Below are positions 15,337-24,492 of a stretch of DNA of 64,000 nt, one piece after another. Under the pieces are notes generated by a model that saw nothing but the letters and a program-made list of their open reading frames with translations, ran no database searches and was not told the DNA's origin. The stretch is from Haloarcula sp. H-GB4. GTDB taxonomy: Archaea; Halobacteriota; Halobacteria; Halobacteriales; Haloarculaceae. Within the stretch, counting starts at the first letter, position 1. Every line of letters begins with the position of its first letter. Position numbers and translations under genes: made by a program. The stretch is from positions 806,001 through 870,000 of the forward strand of contig NZ_JAVDDX010000002.1 of assembly GCF_030848575.1 (NCBI RefSeq), read 5' to 3'.

Positions 15337-17085
15337 CTAGATGGCGAGGAACTGCGACACCAGCCACTTCGTAAACGTCCCAGTAATAGCCCCGATCCAC
15401 GAGAGAATCACGAAATGCATGTAAGTGTTGGCGTTATGGCCGCCATCAATGGTTCGGATCATCAGCGACGACAGCATCGCGCCAAACATGATAATAATGA
15501 TCAGCAGGAACTCGATGAGCGGGATGTTGTAGACGCTGGTGTTGATGAGCGAGGCGGCGTCAAGCCGGCTCCCGGTGCTCAGGTTGAGCGACATATCGGC
15601 GAGGATGTTGACGACCTGTAGGCCGATGAAGAAGGCGAAAGTCGACGCGGCGGTCATCCCGTAGAGGAGGCCCACAAGCGTCGTCGCCGCCTGCTTGCGC
15701 TTCTGGCGGAGTTGTAGCACCTGATTCATGTTCTCGGAGATGAGCTCGCCCAGTTGCTTCGGGGACCCACCCATCTCGCGGCCGATGAGGTACATCTCGG
15801 AGAAGGTCTGGATGAGATAGGAGCGACAGTCCGCGGTGAAAAAACGCCAGGCTGAGGTCGGTTCGATCCGCATATTCAGCCGTTTATAGAGGTTATCGAT
15901 GTTGGGCGAGAGCGCGCCGAAGTCCTTCTTGCGGAGGGTGCGAAGCACCGCACCGGTGGTAGACTGCTTCGCGCCTTCAGTTGCACCGAGCGCGCGGATG
16001 AAGTTCGGAAACTCCGAATCCCGGTCCTTGATGCGCTGTTCCTCCTGCCGGAAGGCGAGTCCGGGGATGAGCATCGGGGTGATCGGCGCAGCAGCGTACA
16101 GCGGCAGCGGCACTCCGTCAAGCATGAAAAAGAGGTCGTTCAGCGTGATCGGCGAAATCCCGAGCATCCCGCCCAGCGTGATGAACACGAGCAGCATCGA
16201 CAGCCCCACGCCAGCGACCATCGATTTGTTGAGCTTAGACTCAATCGGCGACGGGTAGTCGACCGGGTGGAACCACACCGGATCGTACGGGGCCATCGAG
16301 CGGATGGCGAGGTAGAAGCCGGTCTGGACGAACACGAACATCACGATAACGGCGCTGACGGTCATCGTCGGGTTCGTCCCAGTCAGCACCGGAAGGACGA
16401 CCGCGAACACCAGCGCGAATGTCATCGACAGGATCATCGACAGGTAGAGGTCCTTCATCACTTCGAGGCTGTCGAGCGAACTCTTATACACCGTCGAGTA
16501 GTGTTGGATGATCTGCTCCTGTTCGGTCAGGAGGTAGTCGTCGAGTCCCTGTCCGGCCCCGAGCGTGTACGCGAGGCGGTCGAAGAAGTCCGAAACTGCG
16601 CGGCTCGGGACCTGTTTGGCGCGGCGACGACAGGCGTCGTCAAGGCTCAGGTTCCAAGTGTCGACAAGCTGGACGATTCGGTGCATCTCCATTGCGAGTT
16701 CGCCGTACTCGTCTTCCTCGGCCAGCGTTCGGAACACCTCCATCCGGTCGATCTTCGTCGTCGCCAGCACGGTCATGTGCGTGATAAGCAGGTGAAACCG
16801 GTTGTTGAGTTCGCGTTTGCGCTGGCTCAGGAGGATCTTGGGGTAGAAAATCGCCGATGCCATCACAAGGAACCCAAGCAAGGGGATCGGTGCGCGGACT
16901 GCAATGGGCTGCTCCAGCAGCAAGGCGACGGCTGCCGAGATGATAAAAAATGCGACGGCTGGCAGCAGAATGAGAAAGAGATACCGCTCCAGCGGGATCG
17001 TCATCTGGCGGTAGGACTCAACGAGCGACTGGATCGTCTCGGATATCGTCAGATCGATGTCGCTCTCGGCTTCACCCTGTGACAT
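15337..17085 (-). CDS. arlJ: Archaellum platform protein ArlJ (FlaJ)
   Basis: A 582-residue polytopic membrane protein, the assembly platform of the archaellum. Hydrophobic segments are seen at about residues 38-80, 215-265, 290-345 and 475-580. The two T2SF-type cytoplasmic domains lie between them, the first with ITHMTVLATTKIDRMEVFRTLAEEDEYGE and the second with FIRALGATEGAKQSTTGAVLR. It works with the ATPase ArlI to insert archaellins. Its start is 2 bp after the arlI stop, and it is the last gene of the minus-strand arlCE-F-G-H-I-J run. Confidence 0.95.
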   Translation of the reverse strand: MSQGEAESDIDLTISETIQSLVESYRQMTIPLERYLFLILLPAVAFFIISAAVALLLEQPIAVRAPIPLLGFLVMASAIFYPKILLSQRKRELNNRFHLLITHMTVLATTKIDRMEVFRTLAEEDEYGELAMEMHRIVQLVDTWNLSLDDACRRRAKQVPSRAVSDFFDRLAYTLGAGQGLDDYLLTEQEQIIQHYSTVYKSSLDSLEVMKDLYLSMILSMTFALVFAVVLPVLTGTNPTMTVSAVIVMFVFVQTGFYLAIRSMAPYDPVWFHPVDYPSPIESKLNKSMVAGVGLSMLLVFITLGGMLGISPITLNDLFFMLDGVPLPLYAAAPITPMLIPGLAFRQEEQRIKDRDSEFPNFIRALGATEGAKQSTTGAVLRTLRKKDFGALSPNIDNLYKRLNMRIEPTSAWRFFTADCRSYLIQTFSEMYLIGREMGGSPKQLGELISENMNQVLQLRQKRKQAATTLVGLLYGMTAASTFAFFIGLQVVNILADMSLNLSTGSRLDAASLINTSVYNIPLIEFLLIIIIMFGAMLSSLMIRTIDGGHNANTYMHFVILSWIGAITGTFTKWLVSQFLAI

Positions 17086-17087
17086 TG

Positions 17088-18761
17088 TTAGTCGGGCCTG
17101 GCCATGTTGAACGGAATCCCTTCGACACCGTCGCGCTGGAAGTCCGAGATGAAGTCGTTGACCTCGTGATACCCCAAAATCCCCTCCTGCATGGCGCGTT
17201 CGATGAGGTTCGCGCGGAACTCGAGGTCGTCGTAGATGTCACGCGTATCCTCGTAGCCGAGCAGGGTCGCGATCTGCTCTTCGAGGACGAAAGAGTTGTT
17301 CATCCCCTGGAAGATAATTTCGTCCTCGACGGGGTCCCAGTTGAACACCTGCCGCGTGACGACACCGTCCATCTCCTTGGAGTATCCCTCGATTTCCTGA
17401 ACGCTCGTCACGCGGCGAAGGACCTGATCGCCCTGCTTGACGCGGTTCTGGAACAGCGCCACGTCGGCCACGTCCATGAACGTCTCGGGGACGTTAATCG
17501 GTTCGCCAGTGAAGCGCTGAATCATCGAGACGATGTCGCTCGCGTGGAATGTTAGCATCACCGGGTGGCCGGTCTGGGCGGCCTGGAACGCCATCCGCCC
17601 CTCCTCGCCACGAACCTCACCCACGATGATGTAGTCAGGGCGAGAACGCAGTGCGGCGGCAACCAGGTCGAACATGTCGATGCTGGTTCCCTCGTCTTCA
17701 CCCTCACGAGTGAGGAGTTGCTGCCAGGTGTTGTGCGGGGGGAGCACCTCAGCGGTATCCTCCGCGGTGTAGATCTTTGCGTCGTCGGGAATGAACGAGG
17801 TGATCGCGTTCAGCGTCGTCGTCTTCCCGGAGGCCGTCTCCCCGACCACGAACACCGTCTGCTCGTTCTCCAGGCAGAGCCAGAGATACGCGGCCAGTTG
17901 CGGCGACAGCGTCATCCACTTGGTAATCTGGAAGACAGACAGCGGAACGTCGTCGCCCTGACGGATCGTGAGCGAGGGGCCCTTCAGGCTCACGTCGTCG
18001 GAGTAAATGAGGTTCAGACGCGACCCGTCCGGGAGCGTCGAGTCGACGATGGGATCCGAGTCGGAGACCGGGTCGCCCATCCGCTCGCCCATGTTTCGGA
18101 GCCACTGGTCGAAGGCTTCCTCGCTCTGCCATTCGACTGTCGTTTCCAGCATCCCGTAGACCCCGTGGTCGACGTGGCATTCGCTCCGGCCGATAACGTG
18201 AATATCCTCGTTAGCCGGGTCGCGCATAACCGGTTCGAGCGGGCCAAGACCGACGATGTCGCGGTTCAGTCGGTAGAGGATGTTCTCGTAGGTCTCCTGT
18301 GTGACTTCGACGCTGCTCACGTCGGTGAGGTTCGACAGGCGCGTAAGGACGCCGTTTTCGCTGTCCTCGTCCCTGACTTTGGTCGTCTCCTGCAGGAGCT
18401 CCTCGATACGGTCGTCGAACTGAGCCTCGTTTTCGGGCGCGGGCTTGTTGACGCTGCGCTGGAGCAGGCGGTTCCGGACCTTCCCGAAGACAGCCCGCTC
18501 GTCCTCATCGAGTTCCGGTTCGATGGCGTAGTACTTCATGTCCTGACCGACGTCGCCGTAGATATGACAGAAAATGGGGCCACCGACCGGATAGAGTACG
18601 TTCGGCCGGTTCGTTTCGTAGTCGTCGTCGGCCTCATCGATGAGCATCGGGAACTCACCGGTGATCTGCTTGAACTTCTTCAGGTGGTCCCGCAGGTGGG
18701 GCCGCCGCGCTGCCATCTGTCGAAGTTCGTCCGACGGTTTCGCACGTCCGTGGTCTGTCAT
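17088..18761 (-). CDS. arlI: Archaellum motor ATPase ArlI (FlaI)
   Basis: A 557-residue hexameric type IV secretion-like ATPase that powers archaellum assembly and rotation. Walker A GETASGKT is at residues 307-314, the Walker B region PDYIIVGEVRGEE at about 375-387, and the His box TGHPVMLTFHA at 397-407. The acidic N-terminal domain (about 1-170) is the part that contacts ArlJ and the membrane. It lies 14 bp after arlH and 2 bp before arlJ, in one operon. Its length is typical of haloarchaeal ArlI. Confidence 0.96.
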   Translation of the reverse strand: MTDHGRAKPSDELRQMAARRPHLRDHLKKFKQITGEFPMLIDEADDDYETNRPNVLYPVGGPIFCHIYGDVGQDMKYYAIEPELDEDERAVFGKVRNRLLQRSVNKPAPENEAQFDDRIEELLQETTKVRDEDSENGVLTRLSNLTDVSSVEVTQETYENILYRLNRDIVGLGPLEPVMRDPANEDIHVIGRSECHVDHGVYGMLETTVEWQSEEAFDQWLRNMGERMGDPVSDSDPIVDSTLPDGSRLNLIYSDDVSLKGPSLTIRQGDDVPLSVFQITKWMTLSPQLAAYLWLCLENEQTVFVVGETASGKTTTLNAITSFIPDDAKIYTAEDTAEVLPPHNTWQQLLTREGEDEGTSIDMFDLVAAALRSRPDYIIVGEVRGEEGRMAFQAAQTGHPVMLTFHASDIVSMIQRFTGEPINVPETFMDVADVALFQNRVKQGDQVLRRVTSVQEIEGYSKEMDGVVTRQVFNWDPVEDEIIFQGMNNSFVLEEQIATLLGYEDTRDIYDDLEFRANLIERAMQEGILGYHEVNDFISDFQRDGVEGIPFNMARPD

Positions 18762-18775
18762 ATCTTAGCTCACCT

Positions 18776-19537
18776 CTAGGCGACGCTGCGCGATTCGATG
18801 ACGATGCCGGTTCCCGAGCGGACCGAGAACCCGATGGTGTCACCGACCTGTTCGCCCATGCCGGCGAATCGGAGGACGTTGATCTGCCGGCGCACGTCGT
18901 TGCCGACCTCGATCATCTCTAGTTCGATGAACACGTCGGCGATGGCCCGGAACGGGCCGATAGCCTCTTCGTCCAGCGTTGACGGGTCGACAGTGAGCAT
19001 GATGCATTTGCCCTGTGAGATGACATCCCGGAAGTAAGAGATGACCTCCAGAGCTGCCTGTCGCTCCTCGTTTTGCCGGACGAGGGCTTCGAACTTGGGG
19101 TCGTTCCGGAGGATAGCGTCGAAAGTATCGATGACGACGACGTCGGCATCCCACATCACCTCAGCCTCCATCAGTCGCTTGAGGAGTTCCTTCCGGTCGG
19201 TCTGTTCGTCGCCGCCGGTGAGGGCGTTCGATTCGCCGATGTCGGCGTGCAGGAACAGCACATCCTCGTCGAGGATGTGGTCGACCATGTCATACGACAG
19301 CGAGTGCATCTGGTCGAGGAAGCTCCCGACAGTGAGTTCCGTCGAGAGGTAGGTCACTTCGTGCCCCTCTTCACAGAGGCCGTAGGTGAACCGCTGGCTC
19401 ATGGCGGATTTACCGGCCCCGTAGTCCCCTTCCACGAGGATGATGCTGCCGGGTGGGATACCGCCGCCCAGTTCTTTGTTCAGCCGGTCGTGATCATCCA
19501 GTCCAAGCGAGAATAGGTCAGTACTTGCGATACTCAT
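18776..19537 (-). CDS. arlH: Archaellum ATP-binding protein ArlH (FlaH)
   Basis: A 253-residue RecA/KaiC-fold protein that binds ATP and regulates ArlI inside the ArlCE ring. Walker A GDYGAGKS is at residues 37-44 and the Walker B strand DVVVIDTFD at about 132-140. The [16 protein letters not shown] segment is typical of haloarchaeal ArlH. The start codon overlaps the end of arlG by 4 bases (19534-19537), consistent with translational coupling, and arlI follows 14 bp downstream. Confidence 0.96.
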   Translation of the reverse strand: MSIASTDLFSLGLDDHDRLNKELGGGIPPGSIILVEGDYGAGKSAMSQRFTYGLCEEGHEVTYLSTELTVGSFLDQMHSLSYDMVDHILDEDVLFLHADIGESNALTGGDEQTDRKELLKRLMEAEVMWDADVVVIDTFDAILRNDPKFEALVRQNEERQAALEVISYFRDVISQGKCIMLTVDPSTLDEEAIGPFRAIADVFIELEMIEVGNDVRRQINVLRFAGMGEQVGDTIGFSVRSGTGIVIESRSVA

Positions 19538-19986
19538 GTGTTAAACTCGAACACCTCCTCGTCGCCGTTGACAATGAGCTTGAGACGGTGGTCCCCACCG
19601 CTGAGGTTGTCATTGATGTCGATGCGGACGACCCCACCGGGCCGCCAGCTGTTGCCACCGTTTGGCTCCAGCGTCACCGTATAATCACTGGCAAACGTCC
19701 CATCAACGAACACATCTACCTGCCCGGGGACCGGTGCTAACGTCTCCGAACCAGTGTTTTTGACGTGAATAGTGATCGTTTCGGCGCCGTTATCGTAGAT
19801 GGTGTTGCTGCCGCTGTCGGAGATGATTTCGACGTCGGTCCGGACGTCGCTGCTCACGTCCAGCCCTTGCTCCGAGACAGCGTTGCTCAGCTCGCCGATA
19901 CTGCTCGTAAAGACGCCGGCCACGCTTGCGGCGATGGCCATCGACGCGATGAACAGGATCAGGTGTGAGACGGAGACACTAGCCAT
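19534..19986 (-). CDS. arlG: Archaellum stator protein ArlG (FlaG)
   Basis: A 150-residue protein with an N-terminal membrane helix (residues 5-30) and an extracytoplasmic beta-sandwich domain. In related systems ArlG forms a filament capped by ArlF that binds the S-layer to act as the stator. The helix begins without the basic-Gly cleavage site of archaellins. The domain carries the [20 protein letters not shown] signature shared with ArlF. It is separated by 1 bp from arlF and overlaps arlH by 4 bp. Confidence 0.93.
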   Translation of the reverse strand: MASVSVSHLILFIASMAIAASVAGVFTSSIGELSNAVSEQGLDVSSDVRTDVEIISDSGSNTIYDNGAETITIHVKNTGSETLAPVPGQVDVFVDGTFASDYTVTLEPNGGNSWRPGGVVRIDINDNLSGGDHRLKLIVNGDEEVFEFNT

Positions 19987-19987
19987 G

Positions 19988-20425
19988 TTAGCTCACCACC
20001 ATCGTTTCGGCGATGCCGTTCTCGGCGACGACTTTCACCCGGTCAGGCTGACTACTGAGCGAGGTAACGGTAATCTCTAACCGCTCCTGTGACGCCCAGA
20101 TGTCCGTCGAACCGTTACCGTCGACAATCGTGCCATAGCCTGTCCGGTAGTTGTTATCGACCAGCAGGTCAGTTGCTTCGATCGACAGCGTCTCGGAACC
20201 GGTGTTGTCGACGGTCACGACGAGATTGTCGTTCCCGCTGCTGTTCCACGTCGCCGAGACAAGTGAGATGTCGGTGTTTTGCTGGTCGAGCAGTCGGTCT
20301 CGCTGGTCCTCGCGGGCGTCGTTGACGCGCTCGAAGCTGTTCGCGGTCGCGGAGTAGAACATCCCGAAGCCGATGAACGCGGCCACGAAAATGATGGCTG
20401 CCGAGCCGCTAACGCTGAATCCCAT
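19988..20425 (-). CDS. arlF: Archaellum stator protein ArlF (FlaF)
   Basis: A 145-residue protein starting at MGFSVSGSAAIIF. A longer upstream reading (to 20536) runs into the arlCE coding sequence and is rejected because the membrane helix then starts mid-protein. One helix (about 5-28) is followed by a coiled stretch (SFERVNDAREDQRDRLLDQQ) and a beta domain with VDNTGSETLSIEATDLLVD. ArlF anchors the motor to the S-layer by binding its protein. It overlaps the arlCE 3' end by 17 bases. Confidence 0.92.
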   Translation of the reverse strand: MGFSVSGSAAIIFVAAFIGFGMFYSATANSFERVNDAREDQRDRLLDQQNTDISLVSATWNSSGNDNLVVTVDNTGSETLSIEATDLLVDNNYRTGYGTIVDGNGSTDIWASQERLEITVTSLSSQPDRVKVVAENGIAETMVVS

Positions 20426-22067
20426 CGGAACCACCCCCCACCAGTTTCGAGAGCGCAACGGCGTCAGCGCCGCTGTCACTGTCAAGCTGTGAGATGTAGT
20501 GCAGGCTCTCCGTGTGGTGGTCGATAGACAGCCCATCCCCGGTGTCGTTCACGTCGTTGAAGCCGCGAAGGTACTCCTTGAGCTGGTCCGCGACCGACTC
20601 GTCGATCCAGTCGATAGTCTCGTAGTAGTCGATAGCGCGAGCCGTCTCACGGTAGCCCGAGTGCTGGACCAGGAATTCGAGCCACTCGACGATGATGAGG
20701 TCCGCCGCGAACCCTTCCGGCATCGTCGCCAAGTACGGTTTCCCGTCATCGTCAGCATCTGCGTCCGAGCCGTCGTCCGCCGTTGCCGCATCGCCGCTGC
20801 CGGTAGCCGCGGTGCCAGTCGGCTCGGGCTCTGGTTCCGGCTCTGGCTCGGGCTCTGGTTCCGGCTCAGGCTCGGCGACCGGTTCCGGCTCTGGGTCGGG
20901 TTCCGGTTCGGCTTCCGTAGCCGCCTCGGCCTCGTCAATCCCATCGTCCTCGATAACCTCATCAAAGAGGTCGTCGTCTTCCAGCCCGCCTGCATCGCCG
21001 TCCGAATCGTCTTCGCCCAGCAGATCATCGCCCTCGTCGGCCAGCGGGTCGTCATCATCGTCCGCGAGGAGGTCATCGTCGTCTGCTTCCCCCTCGGGTT
21101 CCTCACCCTCGGCCCACTCGGCGTCGCCGGACTCGTACTCGTCTTTGAGCTCTGCGAACGATTTGCCGCCGTCGCCGTCGTCGCTGTCCTCATCCATACT
21201 CTCCTCGTCGTCCATGCTCATCCCATCGTCCATGCTCATGTCGTCCTCCGTGTCGTCGAAATCGTCGAATTCTTCGTCGAACGACCCGCCGTCGTCCTCG
21301 AAGCCGCCCATGTCGTCGCCACCGTCGTCGGGAAACATATCGTCGACACCGCCATCATCCATCGACATGTCGCCACCAGTGTCCTCCGTCAGGTCTTCGT
21401 CGAAAAAGCCCTCTGCGTCGGCGTTGGCGACATCGTCATCGATGTCCTCCTCGGTATCGTCGCTCCCGTCGTCGTCGAACAGGCCGAAGGAGCCGCCGCC
21501 TTCGCCCATGCCGCCCATGCCGCCGTCAACGTCGTCGGCAAAGGGGTTGACGCCACGGGTGACCATCTCGTAGATGTCGAGCAGCTTCCGGACGTTCTCC
21601 TCGGTTTCTTCGACGGACTCGGAGATGCTCTCGTTTTCCGTCCGCACCGTGTTGACAGTTGAGGAGAGGCTCCCGACCTCATTTTCCAGTTCGTCGAGCC
21701 GGTGTTCCAGTTCGTCGGTGTCAGGCCCGCTCGCGTCTTCCATGTCGCCGAACTCGTCGTCACCGAACCCGCCCATGTCGTCACCGTCATCGTCGAGGCC
21801 GCCAAGGCCCCCGAGATCGTCGCCACCACCGCCGAGGTCGTCGCCACCGCCACCGTCGTCACCCATCAGGCCGCCGCCGTTGGCCATCCCGCCGCCACCG
21901 TCCTCGCTCGCGTCCCCGCTCTCGTCGTCCGACAGAATCGAGTCGAACATGTTCTTGATGCTCATACCAACCAGCCCGCCGGTCAACAGGACAAAGAGGG
22001 CTGGTGCCAGTCCAACCAGTTCCGGTGAAACGGCTGGAGCCAGTGGCACGAGAGCGAGACTACTCAT
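20409..22067 (-). CDS. arlCE: Archaellum switch/adaptor protein ArlCE (FlaC-FlaE fusion)
   Basis: A 552-residue fused protein. It comprises an N-terminal hydrophobic stretch (about 8-35), a FlaC-type coiled coil (about 120-175, with NEVGSLSSTVNTVRTENESI and LLDIYEMVTRGVNPF), a very long acidic and Gly-rich linker (about 175-420) and a C-terminal FlaD/E domain (about 440-510, with MPEGFAADLIIVEWLEFLVQ). It sits at the base of the archaellum and receives CheY through CheF. The linker includes runs of Glu-Pro, MSMDD repeats and DD/GG tracts and is much longer than usual. No separate ArlD gene is in the window. It starts after a 241-bp AT-rich spacer from cheD. Confidence 0.9.
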   Translation of the reverse strand: MSSLALVPLAPAVSPELVGLAPALFVLLTGGLVGMSIKNMFDSILSDDESGDASEDGGGGMANGGGLMGDDGGGGDDLGGGGDDLGGLGGLDDDGDDMGGFGDDEFGDMEDASGPDTDELEHRLDELENEVGSLSSTVNTVRTENESISESVEETEENVRKLLDIYEMVTRGVNPFADDVDGGMGGMGEGGGSFGLFDDDGSDDTEEDIDDDVANADAEGFFDEDLTEDTGGDMSMDDGGVDDMFPDDGGDDMGGFEDDGGSFDEEFDDFDDTEDDMSMDDGMSMDDEESMDEDSDDGDGGKSFAELKDEYESGDAEWAEGEEPEGEADDDDLLADDDDDPLADEGDDLLGEDDSDGDAGGLEDDDLFDEVIEDDGIDEAEAATEAEPEPDPEPEPVAEPEPEPEPEPEPEPEPEPTGTAATGSGDAATADDGSDADADDDGKPYLATMPEGFAADLIIVEWLEFLVQHSGYRETARAIDYYETIDWIDESVADQLKEYLRGFNDVNDTGDGLSIDHHTESLHYISQLDSDSGADAVALSKLVGGGSDGIQR

Positions 22068-22308
22068 CTCTTGTATCTCACGCTGTTTCTACTCTTGAAT
22101 ATTCCCCTTAGCGTATCATATTTGATAATAATATCCCATTTTCCCGGCACGGATACGGTAAATTAACGATCCAAGTACTAGCCAATTACATTTCATATTA
22201 ATTTCGGACGGAAAGCCAGGGAACAGAGTGTGGCAGTGCGGCCCCGGCAGACGAACGGCTGTCGCCCGTCTGACGCCAGATGTCAGACACAATTACGGCT
22301 CGCAGACA
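22068..22308 (-). promoter_or_regulatory. AT-rich promoter region of the arlCE-J operon
   Basis: The 241-bp gap between cheD and arlCE contains, from about 22090 to 22205, a strongly AT-rich segment (TATTATTATCAAATATGATA and related words on the minus strand) that stands out against the surrounding high-GC sequence. Candidate TATA boxes precede arlCE by about 40-70 bp. This suggests the arl operon has its own promoter and is not only read through from cheY-cheC-cheD. No hairpin or palindrome was found here that would mark an operator. Confidence 0.5.
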
Positions 22309-22830
22309 TCACAGTGTTATCGAATCCGTGTTCGCGCTTTTGACAATGAAATTGCCAGTGTCCGCTTCGAGTTTGACGGACCGACCGTGGTCACCGCCTA
22401 GGTCTTCGCCGACAACGGGAACGCCGTGTTCATCCAGCGTCTCGCGCACCTTCTTGGCGTTGCGCGAACCGATAGAGGAGCCGTTCTCGGAGAAGTCGAG
22501 CATATCGCTCCCGCCAGCGATTTTGGCTTCCATGGCCTCCGTTGACGCCCCGACATCTGCCATGGCCTCGATGAGCGCTTCGATGCCCGTGTCCGCGAAC
22601 TTCGCATGGTTGCCGCCGTCGATATCAGCCGCCGACGGAAGCATGACATGGACGAGTCCGGCCACCGTGTTCCGAGTGTCGTATATCGCGATCCCGATAC
22701 AGGAGCCCAGCCCGCTTGTGGTTAGCATGGCCGGCTCTGTGGTTACCTTGTACTCCGCGATGCCGACTTTGATACGCTCGGGCGTGCTTTGTTCGGGACT
22801 CTCCGTTTGGCTACCATCGTATACTTTCAT
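22309..22830 (-). CDS. cheD: Chemoreceptor glutamine deamidase CheD
   Basis: A 173-residue CheD that deamidates receptor glutamines and binds CheC. The catalytic Cys44 is in LGSCIGIAIYD, His61 is in LVHVMLP, and a GNHAKFADTGIE segment supports the family call. The ATG overlaps the cheC stop by one base (TAATG), so cheY-cheC-cheD are translated as a unit. About 20 residues at the N terminus are haloarchaea-specific. The arlCE gene follows only after an AT-rich spacer. Confidence 0.95.
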   Translation of the reverse strand: MKVYDGSQTESPEQSTPERIKVGIAEYKVTTEPAMLTTSGLGSCIGIAIYDTRNTVAGLVHVMLPSAADIDGGNHAKFADTGIEALIEAMADVGASTEAMEAKIAGGSDMLDFSENGSSIGSRNAKKVRETLDEHGVPVVGEDLGGDHGRSVKLEADTGNFIVKSANTDSITL

Positions 22831-24047
22831 TATTTGAAGATCTGTTCCACATCCGCGCCCGTCTCGGTCGCTCGCTCGACATCGAGGTCATTGAGAGCGG
22901 CGCGCAACTCTTTCTCGTTGGGCAAGGCGTGAATCTCAGCCTGGAACTCGATGTCGTCGGTCTGCATCTGGGAGTCGATGATAAACGCGTGCTCCTGATA
23001 CTGTCCGACCTGCGCCGCAAGCGGGTCCATGATTGCCCGTCCCATGTCGTGGACGACCCGCGGCGGCGTGTGTTCGACTGACGTCTGGAGAACGTTTGCC
23101 CAGCCATCGACGAACCCGCTCGTCATGATGTTCCCCAGTTCCTCGATGGCGGCCTTGTGCTGGTCGGTGAGCTCGTCGCTGTCCATCTCGATGGGCATCA
23201 TCGCCTCCGCGACGTTGATTGCCGAGACCTCGTCGAACAGCACCATAAGGTAGCCACTGGGCGTCCCAGTGAACTCGACGACCGTCCCGACGAACGTGTC
23301 CGTGCCGATCTGCTTTGGCACGTCCTCAATGGGAGCAAAGCTGATCTGTGTCACCTCCGATTCCGTCGGGATGCCGGTCATCATCTCGACGTTATCAGCG
23401 GCTTTCTGGGTGCCACTGGTCGTCATCTCGTTGAACGTCTGGAGCTTGTCGATGGGGATCGCATCGCCGTCCGTGTCGACGTGCTCTACCATCATCTCCG
23501 TGAGTGATTCATACTCAGGGAGCATGTAGATGTAGAAATTCACCGATTCGTCAATCCATTCGATCTCGGATTTGAACACGAACACCTGCTGGTGGTCGCC
23601 GTTCTCAGGCGCATCTGGGAGCACGTCGCTCCCGGATTCTTCGATATACTCCGGCGGTGAATGGTCGATGGTCGCGCCAACATAATCGGCCCAGCCGTCG
23701 ATGAACCCGCTCATCATGATGTTGCCGATTTCCTCGATACCGCTTCTGGCCATCGCCTCGTCGTCGCTGCTACCGGGCATCATCTCCTCAGTGATCGTTC
23801 CGGCGCTGTCCACATCGAAGGCAAGAACGGTATCGCCCTCCAGAACGCCATCGAAAGAGAACTGGACGCCGACGAAGTCACGACCGGCCAGTTCCTCGCC
23901 GACATCTGCTCTGTCAAGCAGCGTGATCTTGGTTACGTCGACGACGGCATCGATGCCCGTCATCTGGCCCATCGACTGCGTGGCCTGTTCAGCCCCCTCG
24001 TGAGCGAGTTGGTTGAATGTGCCCAGCGACTGAATATCGACGTTCAT
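22830..24047 (-). CDS. cheC: CheC-type CheY-phosphatase, two CheC domains
   Basis: A 405-residue protein made of two CheC modules in tandem (about 1-200 and 205-405). Each carries a recognisable phosphatase motif; in the first it is SGIEEIGN (S102, E106, N109) with P132 at the expected spacing, and in the second AAIEELGNIMTSGFVDGWAN. CheC dephosphorylates CheY-P and binds CheD. Fused double modules are known in haloarchaea, where they replace separate CheC copies. Its start is directly next to the cheY stop, and it overlaps cheD by one base. Confidence 0.94.
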   Translation of the reverse strand: MNVDIQSLGTFNQLAHEGAEQATQSMGQMTGIDAVVDVTKITLLDRADVGEELAGRDFVGVQFSFDGVLEGDTVLAFDVDSAGTITEEMMPGSSDDEAMARSGIEEIGNIMMSGFIDGWADYVGATIDHSPPEYIEESGSDVLPDAPENGDHQQVFVFKSEIEWIDESVNFYIYMLPEYESLTEMMVEHVDTDGDAIPIDKLQTFNEMTTSGTQKAADNVEMMTGIPTESEVTQISFAPIEDVPKQIGTDTFVGTVVEFTGTPSGYLMVLFDEVSAINVAEAMMPIEMDSDELTDQHKAAIEELGNIMTSGFVDGWANVLQTSVEHTPPRVVHDMGRAIMDPLAAQVGQYQEHAFIIDSQMQTDDIEFQAEIHALPNEKELRAALNDLDVERATETGADVEQIFK

Positions 24048-24407
24048 CTATGAGGGAACGACGTCCTCGATAGCCTCCATCACACTGGGTTTCTGGAACG
24101 GCTTGGTGATGTACCCGTCAGCCCCCGCTTTCACGGCCTCTTTCATCTTCTCCTCCTGGCCGACGCTTGTACACATGATGACGTTGGCATCGGGATTGGA
24201 AGATTTGATTTCGTCCGTGGCCTCGATGCCATCCCGGATGGGCATCACGATATCCATCATGACCAGGTCTGGCCCTTCTTCTTTGAACACTTCGACAGCT
24301 TCGACTCCGTTCTCGACCTCCCCAACAATCTCGTGGTCTTCTTCGAGAATCTCGCGGAGGAGGTTACGCATAAACTCTGAATCGTCGGCGATCAGTACGT
24401 CTGGCAT
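24048..24407 (-). CDS. cheY: Chemotaxis response regulator CheY
   Basis: A 119-residue single receiver domain with the full active site: acidic D8 and D9 (IADDS), phosphoacceptor D52 (MDIVMP), T80 and K102 (TKPF). The start is the ATG of MPDVLIADDSEF; the longer upstream reading shows no receiver-like sequence. Phosphorylated CheY acts through CheF proteins on the archaellum switch. Its stop abuts the cheC start, giving cheY-cheC-cheD. A short AT-rich spacer separates it from the upstream GT-C-like gene. Confidence 0.96.
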   Translation of the reverse strand: MPDVLIADDSEFMRNLLREILEEDHEIVGEVENGVEAVEVFKEEGPDLVMMDIVMPIRDGIEATDEIKSSNPDANVIMCTSVGQEEKMKEAVKAGADGYITKPFQKPSVMEAIEDVVPS

Positions 24408-24492
24408 GCCTATCAAGCCTACATATCGTGATGAGTTAGATAAAGGTGTCCCGTAAATTATCGCGTGTGATATCGGTGGGCCCGAAACCCAG

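Noticed and set aside
16267-17082. Long plus-strand open frame (271 codons) opposite arlJ
   Set aside because: It is antisense to a clear ArlJ sequence. High GC with codon-position bias opens such shadow frames; it has no recognisable domain.
17565-18779. Plus-strand open frame of 404 codons opposite arlI
   Set aside because: It mirrors the arlI coding frame and reads as a Val/Arg-rich sequence without a domain, while arlI has all ATPase motifs.
20815-20921. Tandem GGCTCC/GGCTCT hexamer repeats that might be taken for a CRISPR or microsatellite
   Set aside because: They are in-frame Glu-Pro codons of the ArlCE linker and lack spacers of uniform length.
20499-21662. Plus-strand open frame opposite the arlCE acidic linker
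   Set aside because: The frame owes its length to the repetitive codons of the acidic linker; the product is a Val/Arg/Gly repeat with no homology.
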